This document shows positions 1-8,952 of a stretch of DNA of 36,771 bases, piece after piece; position 1 is the stretch's first letter; the number at the start of each line of letters is the position of its first letter. The notes under the pieces are model-generated. The model saw only the letters and a list, made by a program, of their open reading frames with translations. It ran no database searches and was not told where the DNA came from. The DNA comes from Polaromonas sp. GTDB taxonomy: Bacteria > Pseudomonadota > Gammaproteobacteria > Burkholderiales > Burkholderiaceae. The position numbers were made by a program, and so were the translations under genes. Where the stretch lies: NCBI GenBank assembly GCA_013823505.1, contig PNMH01000036.1, positions 1 through 36,771 of the forward strand, read 5' to 3'.

Positions 1-321
1 TCGGTGGCCTCCACCGCGCCCTTCGTGGGCCTGTTCGGCACGGTCTGGGGCATCTACCACGCGCTGCTGGGCATCGGCGCGGCCGGTCAGGTCAGCATCG
101 ACCAGGTGGCCGGCCCGATCGGCGAGGCGCTGATCATGACGGCGCTGGGCCTGCTGGTGGCCATTCCGGCGGTGCTGGGCTACAACGCCCTGGTTCGCGG
201 CAACAAGGGCGTCAGCCACCAGCTCAACCGCTTTGCCCACGACCTCCACGCCTACTTCGTCACCGGCGCCCGCGTCACCGCGGGTGGTGACGGCAAGGTG
301 CTGCCCATGAAGAAAGCCTGA
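1..321 (+). CDS. exbB: ExbB/TolQ/MotA-family proton channel, 3' part only
   Basis: The reading frame is open from the first base, so the 5' end lies outside the window. About 106 residues remain. They carry the C-terminal half of a MotA/TolQ/ExbB proton channel: a transmembrane helix beginning around [15 protein letters not shown], a [21 protein letters not shown] helix region typical of ExbB, and a short basic cytoplasmic tail. ExbB and ExbD use the proton motive force to energise TonB for outer membrane uptake of iron compounds. The next gene, exbD, starts 14 bases downstream behind a strong AGGAGG ribosome binding site, and hemP follows, so this is an iron/haem uptake operon. The promoter and any Fur box are outside the window. 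Confidence 0.93.
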   Translation, partial: SVASTAPFVGLFGTVWGIYHALLGIGAAGQVSIDQVAGPIGEALIMTALGLLVAIPAVLGYNALVRGNKGVSHQLNRFAHDLHAYFVTGARVTAGGDGKVLPMKKA

Positions 322-335
322 GGAGGAACCCCGCC

Positions 336-746
336 ATGGCCATCGGAACCCAACAGGACAGCGACGACATGATGAGCGAGATCAACATGATCCCGTTCAT
401 TGACGTGATGCTGGTGCTGCTGATCATCTTCATCATCACGGTGCCGGTGATCAAGCACGCGGTCAACATCGAGCTGCCGCAGGCCAGCGTGGAAAAAGTG
501 CTGGACAAACCGGAAAACATCCGCCTGTCGGTGGACGCCGATGGTGTGTATTTTTGGAACGACCAACGTGTGGATGACGCTGATTTCGCCAATCGCCTGA
601 CGGCCGCGGCGGCGCAGGAGCCGCAACCCGAGTTGCACATCCGTGGCGACAAGGCCGTGCGCTACGAGCGCGTGGCGCAGGCCATGGCCACAGCGCAGCG
701 CAGCGGCGTGCGCAAGATCGGTTTCATCACCGAACCCGCACCATGA
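336..746 (+). CDS. exbD: Biopolymer transport protein ExbD
   Basis: The product has 136 residues, the usual size for ExbD/TolR. A short cytoplasmic N-terminus is followed by a single transmembrane helix at about residues 20-40 that contains the conserved Asp23 in PFIDVMLVLL, the proton-responsive residue of the family. The rest (ELPQAS onward) is the periplasmic domain. ExbD works with ExbB and TonB in the inner membrane. The ATG at 336 is preceded by AGGAGG with good spacing. The stop codon overlaps the start of hemP in an ATGA arrangement, which suggests translational coupling. ExbD rather than TolR is favoured because of the hemP neighbour and the absence of tolA, tolB and pal. Confidence 0.94.
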   Translation: MAIGTQQDSDDMMSEINMIPFIDVMLVLLIIFIITVPVIKHAVNIELPQASVEKVLDKPENIRLSVDADGVYFWNDQRVDDADFANRLTAAAAQEPQPELHIRGDKAVRYERVAQAMATAQRSGVRKIGFITEPAP

Positions 747-940
747 ACACCCAGCCCCTGCCGAATCCGAGCCACGAATCGGCCGACGGAGAGCCTGACC
801 ACGAGCCCAGGGAAGGCGCGGCTCCAGCCCTCACCAGCGACTCGCTCCTGCAAGGCCAGAAAGCTGTGACGATCAGCCACAACGGCTCGGTCTACCGCCT
901 GCAGACCACGCGCCAGGGCAAGCTGATCCTGACCAAATAG
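743..940 (+). CDS. hemP: Hemin uptake protein HemP
   Basis: This is a small protein of 65 residues. Its N-terminal half is acidic and proline-rich and probably disordered. The C-terminal 32 residues carry the HemP signature, with the ending TRQGKLILTK seen in HemP/HmuP proteins of Burkholderiales. HemP is small and cytoplasmic and is needed for haemin uptake, in some species as an activator of the haem receptor gene. The ATG overlaps the exbD stop codon by four bases. Only 18 bases after the stop a strong terminator closes the operon. The family call is firm; whether it acts as a regulator here cannot be read from the sequence. Confidence 0.9.
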   Translation: MNTQPLPNPSHESADGEPDHEPREGAAPALTSDSLLQGQKAVTISHNGSVYRLQTTRQGKLILTK

Positions 941-957
941 TTTTTTGAATCGTGGGG

Positions 958-995
958 CGACCTCGGAGAATTCATCGTCTCCGAGCGTCGTTTTT
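958..995 (+). terminator. Rho-independent terminator of exbB-exbD-hemP
   Basis: A stem of 12 base pairs with one bulged C (bases 958-969 pairing with 978-990) encloses an eight-base loop and is followed directly by TTTTT at 991-995. It lies 18 bases after hemP. There is no suitable T-run in the other orientation, so it should work only for the plus-strand operon. Confidence 0.85.
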
Positions 996-1048
996 GACCA
1001 GCCAAGGGGCGTTGTGCCCGGTTAGCCAGGTCTTTTTTCCCGCCGTGC

Positions 1049-1456
1049 TCAGAGTCCGATGGCGGCGATGCCGGCGCGCGCGATCTGCGCGTCTTCGGTC
1101 GATTTCACGCCGCTCACACCCACCGCGCCCAGGCACTGGCCGTCTTTCATGATCGGCACGCCGCCCTCGAGCATGCCGGAGAGGAGCGGTGCGCTCAGGA
1201 AGGACGTGCGGCCCTGGTTGATCACGTCCTCATAGACCTTGCTCTCGCGCCGGCCCATCGCCGCCGTGTGGGCCTTGGCCGGGGCAATGTGCGCCGAGAT
1301 GGCGGCCGCGCCGTCCAGGCGCTGCAGGCCCAGCAGGTGGCCACCGTCGTCCACGATGGCGATCGTGACGGCCCAGTTGTTTTTCAGCGCTTCAGCTTCA
1401 GCGGCGGCAGCGATCAGTTTGACGTCGGCGCTTTCCAGCATGGGTTTGTTTTTCAT
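1049..1456 (-). CDS. GlcG/HbpS-like (DUF336) protein
   Basis: The product has 135 residues from the ATG at 1456, which has AGGA nine bases upstream on the minus strand. The frame stays open further upstream, but that part has no family similarity I can recognise. The sequence matches the GlcG/HbpS family (PF03928): VTIAIVDDGGHLLGLQRLDGA near the N-terminus, a central AKAHTA segment, and GGVPIMKDGQCLGAVGVSG near the end. Some family members bind haem (HbpS), and others sit in glycolate or diol operons with unknown roles. There is no signal peptide, so a cytoplasmic protein is expected. It is convergent with the hemP operon; a haem-related function is possible but unproven. Confidence 0.85.
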   Translation of the reverse strand: MKNKPMLESADVKLIAAAAEAEALKNNWAVTIAIVDDGGHLLGLQRLDGAAAISAHIAPAKAHTAAMGRRESKVYEDVINQGRTSFLSAPLLSGMLEGGVPIMKDGQCLGAVGVSGVKSTEDAQIARAGIAAIGL

Positions 1457-1557
1457 GAACTTATGTCCTGTTGGGGTGTCTGATGGGGGTTGCAGGCTGG
1501 GATTGTGAGCGCCCGCGCAGGCAAGGAGAACGATACCGCGACCATTGAGGGTCATGG

Positions 1558-1571
1558 GGTCACAAGTGACC
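1558..1571. promoter_or_regulatory. Perfect palindrome GGTCAC-AA-GTGACC, candidate operator
   Basis: A perfect inverted repeat with six-base arms and a two-base centre lies between two divergent genes, about 100 bases before the DUF336 start and 134 bases before the YccA-like start. The size and symmetry fit a dimeric repressor site, but no regulator for it can be named from this window. Confidence 0.35.
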
Positions 1572-1704
1572 TTACCAAAAATGCGGTTTCCACCCCCCTG
1601 TCCCGCTGGAAATTCACCGCCCTAGAATGCAACTCCACCGGTTGGGTCTCATTCCGAGGCTCAGACACCGGCCCCCGTGTCAGATGATGAAGGAGATCAC
1701 CACC

Positions 1705-2400
1705 ATGACCAACCAAGTCCACACCAGCGGCCGCTTCGGCACCGCGGTATCGAGCGACGCGCAGCGCAACAAAGTCCTGCGCAACACCTACTGGCTGCTG
1801 GCCTTGTCCATGCTGCCGACCGTGCTGGGCGCCTGGGTGGGCGTGGCAACGGGCATCACGGCTGGTCTCACCGGATTCGTGGGTCTCATCGTGTTCCTGG
1901 GCGGCGCCTTCGGCTTCATGTATGCCATCGAAAAGACCAAGAACTCGGCCGCCGGCGTGCCGGTGCTGTTGGCCTTTACTTTCTTCATGGGACTGATGCT
2001 GTCGCGTTTGGTCGCCAACGTGCTGGGTTTCTCCAACGGTGCAAGCTTGATCATGACTGCGTTCGGCGGTACCGCAGCCATCTTCTTCGGCATGGCGTCA
2101 CTCTCGTCGGTGATCAAGCGCGACCTGGGCAACATGGGCAAGTTTCTGTTCATCGGCATGATCATGCTGCTGGTGGCCGGCATCGCCAACGTGTTCATCC
2201 AGTCGAGCGCGCTGATGATCACGCTGTCCGTGGTCGCCATCGGTATCTTCTCGGCCTTCATCCTGTACGACCTCAAGCGCGTGCAGGACGGTGAAGAAAC
2301 CAACTACATCACCGCCACCCTGGGCGTGTACCTGAGCCTCTTCAACGTTTTTCAAAGCCTGCTGGCCCTGCTGGGCATCTTTGGCGGCGACCGCGAATAA
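1705..2400 (+). CDS. Bax inhibitor-1/YccA family membrane protein
   Basis: The product has 231 residues and is almost entirely hydrophobic, with about seven transmembrane segments after a polar N-terminus of roughly 30 residues. The pattern fits the Bax inhibitor-1/YccA family (UPF0005), including the C-terminal motif SAFILYDLKRVQDG, which holds the paired acidic residues of the pore region. E. coli YccA, which modulates the FtsH protease, is 219 residues. I chose the ATG at 1705 because AGGAG lies nine bases upstream; an in-frame ATG at 1627 lacks a ribosome binding site. The gene stands alone and ends in a terminator. Confidence 0.92.
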   Translation: MTNQVHTSGRFGTAVSSDAQRNKVLRNTYWLLALSMLPTVLGAWVGVATGITAGLTGFVGLIVFLGGAFGFMYAIEKTKNSAAGVPVLLAFTFFMGLMLSRLVANVLGFSNGASLIMTAFGGTAAIFFGMASLSSVIKRDLGNMGKFLFIGMIMLLVAGIANVFIQSSALMITLSVVAIGIFSAFILYDLKRVQDGEETNYITATLGVYLSLFNVFQSLLALLGIFGGDRE

Positions 2401-2417
2401 GCGCCTCGTGACCCCAG

Positions 2418-2443
2418 AAAAAAGGACCTTCGGGTCCTTTTTT
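2418..2443 (+). terminator. Rho-independent terminator with UUCG tetraloop
   Basis: GGACC (2424-2428) pairs with GGTCC (2433-2437) around a TTCG loop, an extra-stable tetraloop. An A6 run precedes the stem and a T6 run follows, so the stem extends to 11 pairs and could act in both directions. It lies 17 bases after the YccA-like gene. Confidence 0.93.
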
Positions 2444-2526
2444 CATGCCGGCGTTTTTCCCTGGCCAATCAGGTGTCAAGTTCCTGATGCAGAAGCCGAA
2501 ACAATGGGGAACCCACACCGACGACC

Positions 2527-2880
2527 ATGCGCCACACAGCCCTCTCCGCCTGCCTTCTTGGTGCCGCCAGCCTGCTGGCGGGTTGCGATGCGCTCGGCAT
2601 CGAGAGCGCCGCCGACGTGGCAGCGAAAAAGGAGGCCGAGGGCAAGGCCATCGGCAGCGCCTGCCGCCACGCGGTGCGCAGCATCGAGGACTGTTTCGGG
2701 GGTTACCCCCGCGCAGGCAAGGCAGCCGTGTTCGCCGGCTGGAAAGAGATGGACGAGTACATGCGCGAGAACGCCATCGTGGGCATGCCGGCGGAGCCTG
2801 CTCCGGCGGGTGATGCGCCCGCCACAGGCCCGAAAACGCCCGACGGCGGCAAACCGGCGAGTGCCTCTCGCAACTCCTGA
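2527..2880 (+). CDS. Small putative lipoprotein, function unknown
   Basis: The product has 117 residues. The N-terminus is a lipoprotein signal peptide with the lipobox LLAGC, giving lipidated Cys20 followed by Asp21. Asp at +2 often signals inner membrane retention in enterobacteria; the rule is less certain here. The mature part has a Lys/Glu-rich helix and two further cysteines, in the SACRH and EDCFGGYP segments, which could form a disulphide. The tail is rich in Pro, Ala and Gly and probably disordered. I do not recognise a family. Its stop lies 18 bases from the end of the convergent rlmD gene. The surface location is well supported; the role is unknown. Confidence 0.75.
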   Translation: MRHTALSACLLGAASLLAGCDALGIESAADVAAKKEAEGKAIGSACRHAVRSIEDCFGGYPRAGKAAVFAGWKEMDEYMRENAIVGMPAEPAPAGDAPATGPKTPDGGKPASASRNS

Positions 2881-2898
2881 TCCGCTGCCCCGCCCGGA

Positions 2899-4380
2899 TT
2901 ACTCGGGCGCCGCGTCCTCGCCCGGGATGCGCGACGGGTCCAGCTCAAACACCGCCATGCTCTCCACGTGCGCCGTGTGCGCAAACATGTTGACCACACC
3001 GGCGGCCACGCAGCGGTAGCCCGCTTGGTGCACCAGCAGCCCTGCGTCGCGCGCCAGCGTGGCCGGGTTGCAGCTCACATACACAATGCGCTGCGGCGGT
3101 GTCCAGCCACCGCGCTGCGCCGGGTTCTGGTGCAAATCGGCCAGGGCCTTGGCCAAAGCAAACGCGCCCTCGCGTGGCGGGTCCACCAGCCATTTGTGCG
3201 CAGCACCGTCGGACACCAGCAGGCCCGGCGTCATGTCGAACAGGTTGCGCGCTGCAAAGGCCGTGGGCGCCAGTGGGCGGTCGCGGCCGGCCTGGTTGAG
3301 CTTGAGGTTGTCGCGCGAGCGAGCCACCAGGGTTTCGCTGCCCTCAATACCCAGCACCTCGCCCGCGGTGGTGGCAATCGGCAGCGTGAAGTTGCCCAGA
3401 CCGCAGAACCAGTCGATCACGCGCTCGTTTTTCTGTGCATCCAGCAGGCGCAGCGCCCGCGTGACCAGCACGCGGTTGATGGCCGGGTTCACCTGGGTGA
3501 AGTCGGTGGGTTTGAACGGCATGGTGATGCCGAACTCGGGCAAGGCGTAGGACAGTTGCGGACCGTCGGTGTCCAGCAGCTTGACCGTGTCCGGCCCCTT
3601 GGCCTGCAACCACCACTGCACCCCGTGTTGCTGCGCAAACGCGCGCAAGCGGCTGATGTCGTCCTCGCTCAGCGGCTCCAGGTGGCGCAGCACCATGGCC
3701 GTCACCTCGTCGCCGCAGGCCAGCTCGATTTGCGGGCAGGTCTCGCGCGCGTCCATGCCGAAGATGAGTTCACGCAACGGCATGAGCATCTCACTCACGT
3801 GCGGCGGCAGCACCGGACACACACGCATGTCGGCCACATAGCGGCTCTTGCGCTCGTGAAAACCGATCAGCACCTCGCCCTTTTTGTGCACATGGCGCAC
3901 CGACAGGCGCGCACGGTGGCGGTAGCCCCAGGCCGGCCCCTCGATCGGGCGCAGCATGGTTTCGGCGCGCACCTTGCCCAGGTGCCAGAGGTTGTCTTCC
4001 AGCACGCGCTGCTTCACGGCCACCTGGGCCGATTCGTGCAGGTGCTGCATCTTGCAGCCGCCACAGGCGCCTGCGTGCAGACCAAAGTGGGGGCAACCGG
4101 GACGCACGCGCTGCGAGGACTCGTGGTGCACCGCCGTCACCACACCGGCTTCCCAGTTGTTTTTCTTGCGGTGCACGTTGACGCTGACTTGCTCGAACGG
4201 CAGTGCGCCTTCGATGAAGACCACCTTGCCGTCGGGCCGGCGGGCGATGCCCTGGGCATCGATGTCCAGCGATTCCACCGCGAGCCAGCCGTCGGGCAAG
4301 GGGTTCTCGGGTGCGTCGTGGGCCGCGGCGTTGGCGGTGGTGAGGAGGCTGTTTACGTGGAGGGTGGCGGCTGTCGTCAT
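2899..4380 (-). CDS. rlmD: 23S rRNA (uracil-5-)-methyltransferase RlmD
   Basis: The product has 493 residues. A TRAM domain covers about residues 30-90. Four cysteines (Cys96, Cys106, Cys109 and Cys188) match the iron-sulphur cluster of RlmD/RumA. The C-terminal methyltransferase domain has the SAM site [10 protein letters not shown], the VDPPREGA motif and the catalytic cysteine in YVSCNP. RlmD uses SAM to methylate a uridine of 23S rRNA (U1939 in E. coli). The first cluster segment ([14 protein letters not shown]) carries a short insertion compared with the common CPHFGVCGGC form. The gene is the last of the surE operon, 40 bases after the exonuclease. RlmC is less likely given length and motif fit. 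Confidence 0.9.
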   Translation of the reverse strand: MTTAATLHVNSLLTTANAAAHDAPENPLPDGWLAVESLDIDAQGIARRPDGKVVFIEGALPFEQVSVNVHRKKNNWEAGVVTAVHHESSQRVRPGCPHFGLHAGACGGCKMQHLHESAQVAVKQRVLEDNLWHLGKVRAETMLRPIEGPAWGYRHRARLSVRHVHKKGEVLIGFHERKSRYVADMRVCPVLPPHVSEMLMPLRELIFGMDARETCPQIELACGDEVTAMVLRHLEPLSEDDISRLRAFAQQHGVQWWLQAKGPDTVKLLDTDGPQLSYALPEFGITMPFKPTDFTQVNPAINRVLVTRALRLLDAQKNERVIDWFCGLGNFTLPIATTAGEVLGIEGSETLVARSRDNLKLNQAGRDRPLAPTAFAARNLFDMTPGLLVSDGAAHKWLVDPPREGAFALAKALADLHQNPAQRGGWTPPQRIVYVSCNPATLARDAGLLVHQAGYRCVAAGVVNMFAHTAHVESMAVFELDPSRIPGEDAAPE

Positions 4381-4420
4381 GCCCTGATTGTCTCAGGCCC
4401 CGCAAGACGAACTGCCAAAT

Positions 4421-5206
4421 TCAGCCCCAGGCTTTGAGATATTCATCCCAATGCGATTCGCTCGGCGCCAGATTGCCCAGCGTCTCCTTCACCATCGAAA
4501 TCTCCTGCTCGTACTCGGCCTCGGTGAGGCCGCCGCGCATCTTCTGGAAACGGCAGTACACGAGGTAGGTGTTCATCACATCGGTCTCGCAGTAGCGCCG
4601 GATGTCTTCGGTTTGCCCGGCGAGGTATTGCGCGTACACCTGCGAGCCATCCATGCCCAGCTTGCCGGGAAAGCCGCAGAGTTTGGCCATGGCGTCCAGC
4701 GGCGCGTTGTTCTTGGGCGAGTACATGGCCAGCAGGTCCATCAGGTCCAGGTGGCGCATGTGGTAGCGGCTGATGTAGTTGTTCCACTTGAACTCGCGGT
4801 CGTCTTCGCCGAGGTCCCAGTATTTGCCCGCCTCCACGCCATGGCGCAAGCCTCGATAGTGCAACACCGGCAGATCGAAGCCACCGCCGTTCCAGCTCAC
4901 CAGCTGCGGCGTGTGCTTCTCCACCGCGTGGAAAAAGGTCTGCACCACCTTGCCTTCGCTCTGGCCGTCGCGGTCCACAAACGAGTGGATGCGCAGGCCC
5001 TCGGCGTTGCGGAACACACAGCTGATGACGAGCACCCGCTGCAGGTGCAGCGGCATGAAGTCGCTCTGGCCTTTTTCCTGGCGCTCGGCCAGCCAGGCCG
5101 CATGGACCTGCTCGTCGGTGTGGTCGGCCGGCGCACCGCGCAAGGCGCGCAGGCCGTCGATGTCGGGAATCGACTCGATGTCGAAGACGAGCACCGGCCA
5201 GGCCAT
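4421..5206 (-). CDS. PolB-like 3'-5' exonuclease
   Basis: The product has 261 residues. The DEDD exonuclease fold is clear: motif I is VFDIESIPD with Asp9 and Glu11, motif II lies around LVSWNGGGFDLPVL, and motif III around the QTEDIRRYCETDVMNTY segment. It matches the stand-alone predicted 3'-5' exonucleases related to the proofreading domain of PolB (DNA_pol_B_exo2). A role in trimming nucleic acid 3' ends is expected, but the substrate is not known. It starts 12 bases after the nlpD stop and precedes rlmD, so it shares the surE operon. Confidence 0.85.
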   Translation of the reverse strand: MAWPVLVFDIESIPDIDGLRALRGAPADHTDEQVHAAWLAERQEKGQSDFMPLHLQRVLVISCVFRNAEGLRIHSFVDRDGQSEGKVVQTFFHAVEKHTPQLVSWNGGGFDLPVLHYRGLRHGVEAGKYWDLGEDDREFKWNNYISRYHMRHLDLMDLLAMYSPKNNAPLDAMAKLCGFPGKLGMDGSQVYAQYLAGQTEDIRRYCETDVMNTYLVYCRFQKMRGGLTEAEYEQEISMVKETLGNLAPSESHWDEYLKAWG

Positions 5207-5218
5207 GGCGGCCCCGCC

Positions 5219-6112
5219 TCAGCGCTTGGGCAGGTAGCCCAGGGGATCGACCGGCTTGCCCAGTCGGCGCACTTCAAAGTGCAGCTTCACGCGATCGGTG
5301 TCGCTGCTGCCCATTTCGGCGATCTTCTGACCCTGGCGCACGGCCTGGTCTTCGCGCACCAGCAGCGCCTGGTTGTGCGCGTAGGCCGTGAGGTAGGTGT
5401 TGTTGTGCTTGAGGATGATGAGGTTGCCGTAGCCGCGCAAACCGGCACCGGCGTACACCACACGGCCATCGGCGGCGGCGACCACCGCATCACCGATCTT
5501 GCCGGCGATCGACACGCCCTTGTTGGTCGTCTCGTCGAAGTTGGACACCACGGTGCCCTGCGCTGGCCACACAAAATTGAGATCGTCGGCACCAGCGGAA
5601 GCGGGTGCAGGCGCGGGTGCCGGTGCGGGAATGGGCGCTGCCGCGGGGGCTGCGGGGGCGGCATCGGTGAGGGGACGCGCCACCACACCAGCGGGATTCA
5701 CTGGCGTGCTGGACACGCCGGTGGCTGGCGCCGAGTGGGCCACAGCCGATGCGGGCGGCTGAACGCGCAGCACCTGGCCGATTTCGATCGCATTGGCGTT
5801 GGTCAGGCTGTTCCAGGCCTGCAGATCGCGCCAGTTCTGGCCGCTGTCCAAGGCAATTCGGTAGAGCGTGTCGCCGGCCTTCACGGTGTAGTAGCCGGGC
5901 TTGCCGGCGTTTTCGGCGCCGGGCATCACCACCACATCGGCGGGGCGCGCCATGCCGCGGTCTTCCACCGGAGCGGGGCCCGAGACGCGGCGGGTCGAAC
6001 AGCCGGCCGTGACGAGGACAACCGCGGCAACTGCCGCCACGGCAGCGACTTGCCATGGGGATCGGCGCTGTTCACGGGGCACGGTCGGTGCCTGGGGAAA
6101 ACGCATGTACAT
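5219..6112 (-). CDS. nlpD: NlpD-type LysM/M23 lipoprotein, amidase activator
   Basis: The product has 297 residues from the ATG at 6112, with GGGAG five bases upstream; an in-frame ATG at 6106 is an alternative. The N-terminus carries a signal with the lipobox VTAGC, giving Cys38. A LysM domain (YYTVKAGDTLYRIALDSGQN) follows, then an Ala/Pro-rich linker and a C-terminal LytM/M23 domain. The zinc ligands of active M23 peptidases are missing: the first motif reads GVSIAGKIG, and the usual HxH is HFE. This fits NlpD, which activates the amidase AmiC at the division septum instead of cutting peptidoglycan itself. It is the third gene of the surE-pcm-nlpD operon. Confidence 0.92.
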   Translation of the reverse strand: MYMRFPQAPTVPREQRRSPWQVAAVAAVAAVVLVTAGCSTRRVSGPAPVEDRGMARPADVVVMPGAENAGKPGYYTVKAGDTLYRIALDSGQNWRDLQAWNSLTNANAIEIGQVLRVQPPASAVAHSAPATGVSSTPVNPAGVVARPLTDAAPAAPAAAPIPAPAPAPAPASAGADDLNFVWPAQGTVVSNFDETTNKGVSIAGKIGDAVVAAADGRVVYAGAGLRGYGNLIILKHNNTYLTAYAHNQALLVREDQAVRQGQKIAEMGSSDTDRVKLHFEVRRLGKPVDPLGYLPKR

Positions 6113-6194
6113 GAAAACTCCCAACCTGTGAGTGGGACGCGCCTGGTGGCGGCCCCTTAAAAAGAACGCCCCGCTGCCCACGGCAGGGGGAAAC

Positions 6195-7022
6195 TCATGC
6201 GATACCCGATTTTAGGGGCACAAAAAGCACGGCCTCCAGCTCGGTGCGAACCATGCCAGTGGCGGTTTTGTCGATGACGACCAGGTTCTGCTTGCCCGCC
6301 GCGGTGACCGCCGGCGCCACCAGCCGGCCGCCGACGGCGAGCTGGTCCATCCAGGCTTGGGGGATGTCGTTGCCCCCGGCGGCGGCAATGATGGCGGCAT
6401 AAGGAGCACCTTTGGCGTACCCGAGCATGCCGTCGCCGAACAGCAGGTGCAAGTTGGAGATGCGGAAGGCGCGAAGGTTCTCGCGCGCCTTCTCATGCAG
6501 GCCACGCAGGCGCTCGATGCTGTAGACCTCGCTCGCCACCTGGGCCAACACCGCGGCCTGGTAGCCGCAGCCAGTGCCGATTTCCAGCACGCGACCGAGC
6601 TTGCCGGTGTGGTTGGCGCACAGGAGCTCGATCATGCGAGCCACAACGCCGGGCTTGGAGATGGTCTGGCCCAGGCCGATCGGCAGGCTGGTGTCTTCGT
6701 ACGCCTGGTTCACCAGCGCGGTGTCCACAAAACGGTGCCGCTCCACCGCCTGCAGGGCCGCGAGCACACCGGCATGGCTCACGCCCTGTGTCTGGATCTT
6801 GCGCACCATCGAGGCGCGCACGGCCGAAGAGTCCATGCCCACGCCACTCGGCGACACAGGTCGAACCGGGGCGGCGGTTTTGATGGCCGGGCGCGGCACC
6901 GGTTTGACGGCGACCAGCGCGGGCTGTGAAGCGCGCGCAACCGATGGGCGCAAGGCAGGGGAAGGGCTCGCAGCCGGCAGCCGCGCCGGAAACGTGGGGC
7001 GGGCTTTGCCGCCGTCTTTCAA
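6195..7022 (-). CDS. pcm: Protein-L-isoaspartate O-methyltransferase
   Basis: The frame from the TTG at 7022 gives 275 residues and overlaps the surE stop by four bases, with GGGGGAG upstream. The first 60 or so residues are Ala/Pro-rich and look disordered. An ATG at 6836 would give 213 residues, close to the 208 of E. coli Pcm, so the true start is open. The catalytic domain has the PIMT features: [13 protein letters not shown] substrate loop, SAM motif [15 protein letters not shown], and the closing GGRLVAP segment. The enzyme methylates L-isoaspartyl residues in aged proteins to start their repair. Genes surE and nlpD flank it as in many proteobacteria. Confidence 0.92.
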   Translation of the reverse strand: MKDGGKARPTFPARLPAASPSPALRPSVARASQPALVAVKPVPRPAIKTAAPVRPVSPSGVGMDSSAVRASMVRKIQTQGVSHAGVLAALQAVERHRFVDTALVNQAYEDTSLPIGLGQTISKPGVVARMIELLCANHTGKLGRVLEIGTGCGYQAAVLAQVASEVYSIERLRGLHEKARENLRAFRISNLHLLFGDGMLGYAKGAPYAAIIAAAGGNDIPQAWMDQLAVGGRLVAPAVTAAGKQNLVVIDKTATGMVRTELEAVLFVPLKSGIA

Positions 7023-7819
7023 GAGCCTGCTCCCCCGGCAACGGCGGATTCGGGCGGCGCCGACAGGCTGGCTGCGGTCGGTGCCCAGTAAGCGAGGCGC
7101 TCGTGGTCGGTCAGGTCCACCTTCAGCGGCGTGATGGTGGCGTAGCCCTGCACGGCGGCGTGGAAATCGGTGCCGTCCGCGTCGTCCTTGGCCTTGCCGG
7201 CACTGCCGATCCAGTACATGGTGTCGCCACGCGGGTTGGTCTGCGAAATCACCTGCTCGGCGGCGTGGCGCCGCCCCAGGCGCGCGACCTTGAAGCCCTT
7301 GATGTCGGCGATGGGCCGGTTGGGAATGTTCACGTTGAGTAGCCAGGGCTCCACGGGCGCGCCGCTTTTCAGGGAGGGCAGCAGCTGCGACACCAGGCGC
7401 GCGGCCATCTGGCCCGCATCTTCCAGGTAAGCCCAGCCCTTTTCGGTCTGCGAGAACGCAATGGCCGGGATGCCGAAGAGGTAACCCTCCATGGCCGCGC
7501 CCACCGTGCCCGAGTAAATGGTGTCGTCGCCCATGTTGGCGCCGTTGTTGATGCCGGAGACCACGAGGTCGGGCCGGTAGCCCAGCAGGCCGGTGAGCGC
7601 GATGTGCACGCAGTCGGCCGGTGTGCCGTTGACGTAGCGAAAGCCGTTGTGCGCGGTGTGCACATACAGCGGCGAATGCAGGGTCAGCGCATTGGATTTG
7701 GCGCTGTTGTTGTGCTCGGGGGCCACCACCTCCACCTCGGCCAGCCCCTTGAGGGCCTCATACAGCGCCACGAGACCGGGCGCCTGGTAACCATCGTCGT
7801 TGGAGATGAGAATTTTCAT
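7019..7819 (-). CDS. surE: 5'-nucleotidase SurE
   Basis: The product has 266 residues and begins with [16 protein letters not shown], the SurE signature with metal-binding Asp8 and Asp9. The [21 protein letters not shown] region supplies the conserved Asn and the glycine-rich phosphate loop. SurE dephosphorylates nucleoside 5'- and 3'-monophosphates and is linked to stationary-phase survival. It is the first gene of a minus-strand operon with pcm, nlpD, an exonuclease and rlmD. The upstream 125 bases separate it from a divergent oxidoreductase gene. Confidence 0.95.
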   Translation of the reverse strand: MKILISNDDGYQAPGLVALYEALKGLAEVEVVAPEHNNSAKSNALTLHSPLYVHTAHNGFRYVNGTPADCVHIALTGLLGYRPDLVVSGINNGANMGDDTIYSGTVGAAMEGYLFGIPAIAFSQTEKGWAYLEDAGQMAARLVSQLLPSLKSGAPVEPWLLNVNIPNRPIADIKGFKVARLGRRHAAEQVISQTNPRGDTMYWIGSAGKAKDDADGTDFHAAVQGYATITPLKVDLTDHERLAYWAPTAASLSAPPESAVAGGAGS

Positions 7820-7944
7820 CGCTTGATTTTAGGTGGCTTCCCCCCGGTCACGCTTGAGACAGACAACGGGCTTACCCGCTGCGGCTGGGGCGCTGTGCTG
7901 CCTATCATGACCCGACCCCCTACCCCATCCATCGAGGAGACGGC

Positions 7945-8940
7945 ATGCACGCCTGGCTTTGTGAAAACCCCGTGGGCGTTGACGCCCTGACCTGGAAAGA
8001 ACTGCCCACCCCCGAGCCCAAGTCCGGCGAGGTGCTTATTGAAATCCAGGCCGCCAGCCTGAACTTTCCGGATCTGCTGATCGTGCAGAACAAGTACCAG
8101 ATGAAGCCCGCCCTGCCGTTTGTGCCGGGCTCCGAATACGCCGGTGTGGTACGCGCGGTGGGCGAAGGCGTGAAGCACCTGCAGGTGGGCCAGAGCGTGG
8201 CGTGCCTGAGCGGCACCGGCGGTTTCGGTACGCACACCATCGCGCCCGCTGCGCTGTGCATGCCGCTGCCCGCCGGCTTCCCGGCGGTGGACGCCGCCGC
8301 CTTCATCATGATTTACGCCACATCGTGGCACGCCCTCATGGACCGCGCTGCGCTCAAGGCCGGCGAGACCGTGTTGATCCTCGGCGCCGCCGGTGGTGTG
8401 GGCACGGCTGCGATCCAGATCGCCAAAGCGGCGGGCGCACGCGTGATCGCCGCCGCGTCGAGCGACGAGAAGTGCGAACTCTGCAAACAGCTCGGCGCAG
8501 ACGCCACCATCAACTACAGCGTGCACACGCCCAAAGAGGGTTTGCGCGACGCCATCAAACAACTCACCGACGGCAAGGGCCCGGACGTGATTTACGACCC
8601 GGTCGGTGGTGACTTCGCCGAGCCGGCGTTCCGCTCGATCGCCTGGCGTGGCCGCTACCTGGTGGTGGGTTTTGCCAGCGGCCCCATCCCCGCATTGCCG
8701 CTGAACCTCACCCTGCTCAAGGGCGCGAGCATCGTGGGTGTGTTCTGGGGCGACTTCGCGCGCCGCGAACCCAAGGCCAACGCCGAGATGATGCAGGCCC
8801 TGGCCGTGATGTACGCCATGGGCCAGGTGAAACCGGTGATCGACCAGACCCTGCCCATGAGCGAGTTGCACAAGGCCTACGCCATCATGGGATCACGCTC
8901 GGTCAAAGGCAAGCTGGTGATGGTGAACTCCCCCGCCTGA
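7945..8940 (+). CDS. Zinc-independent NADPH:quinone oxidoreductase family protein
   Basis: The product has 331 residues, as expected for the quinone reductase branch of the medium-chain dehydrogenase/reductase superfamily. It has a GroES-like N-terminal domain (VPGSEYAGVVRAVGEGV) and a Rossmann domain with the NADP site GAAGGVGTAAIQIAKAAGA. The catalytic zinc cysteines of alcohol dehydrogenases are absent. It probably reduces a quinone or enone with NADPH; the real substrate cannot be predicted. The ATG at 7945 has GAGGAG upstream. It stands alone, divergent from surE and convergent with the GntR gene 12 bases further on. Confidence 0.9.
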   Translation: MHAWLCENPVGVDALTWKELPTPEPKSGEVLIEIQAASLNFPDLLIVQNKYQMKPALPFVPGSEYAGVVRAVGEGVKHLQVGQSVACLSGTGGFGTHTIAPAALCMPLPAGFPAVDAAAFIMIYATSWHALMDRAALKAGETVLILGAAGGVGTAAIQIAKAAGARVIAAASSDEKCELCKQLGADATINYSVHTPKEGLRDAIKQLTDGKGPDVIYDPVGGDFAEPAFRSIAWRGRYLVVGFASGPIPALPLNLTLLKGASIVGVFWGDFARREPKANAEMMQALAVMYAMGQVKPVIDQTLPMSELHKAYAIMGSRSVKGKLVMVNSPA

Positions 8941-8952
8941 ACCCGCGCGCCG

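Noticed and set aside
4388..6160. A 590-codon open frame on the plus strand
   Set aside because: It is antisense to the exonuclease and nlpD genes, which have intact motifs; its composition is typical of a GC-driven shadow frame.
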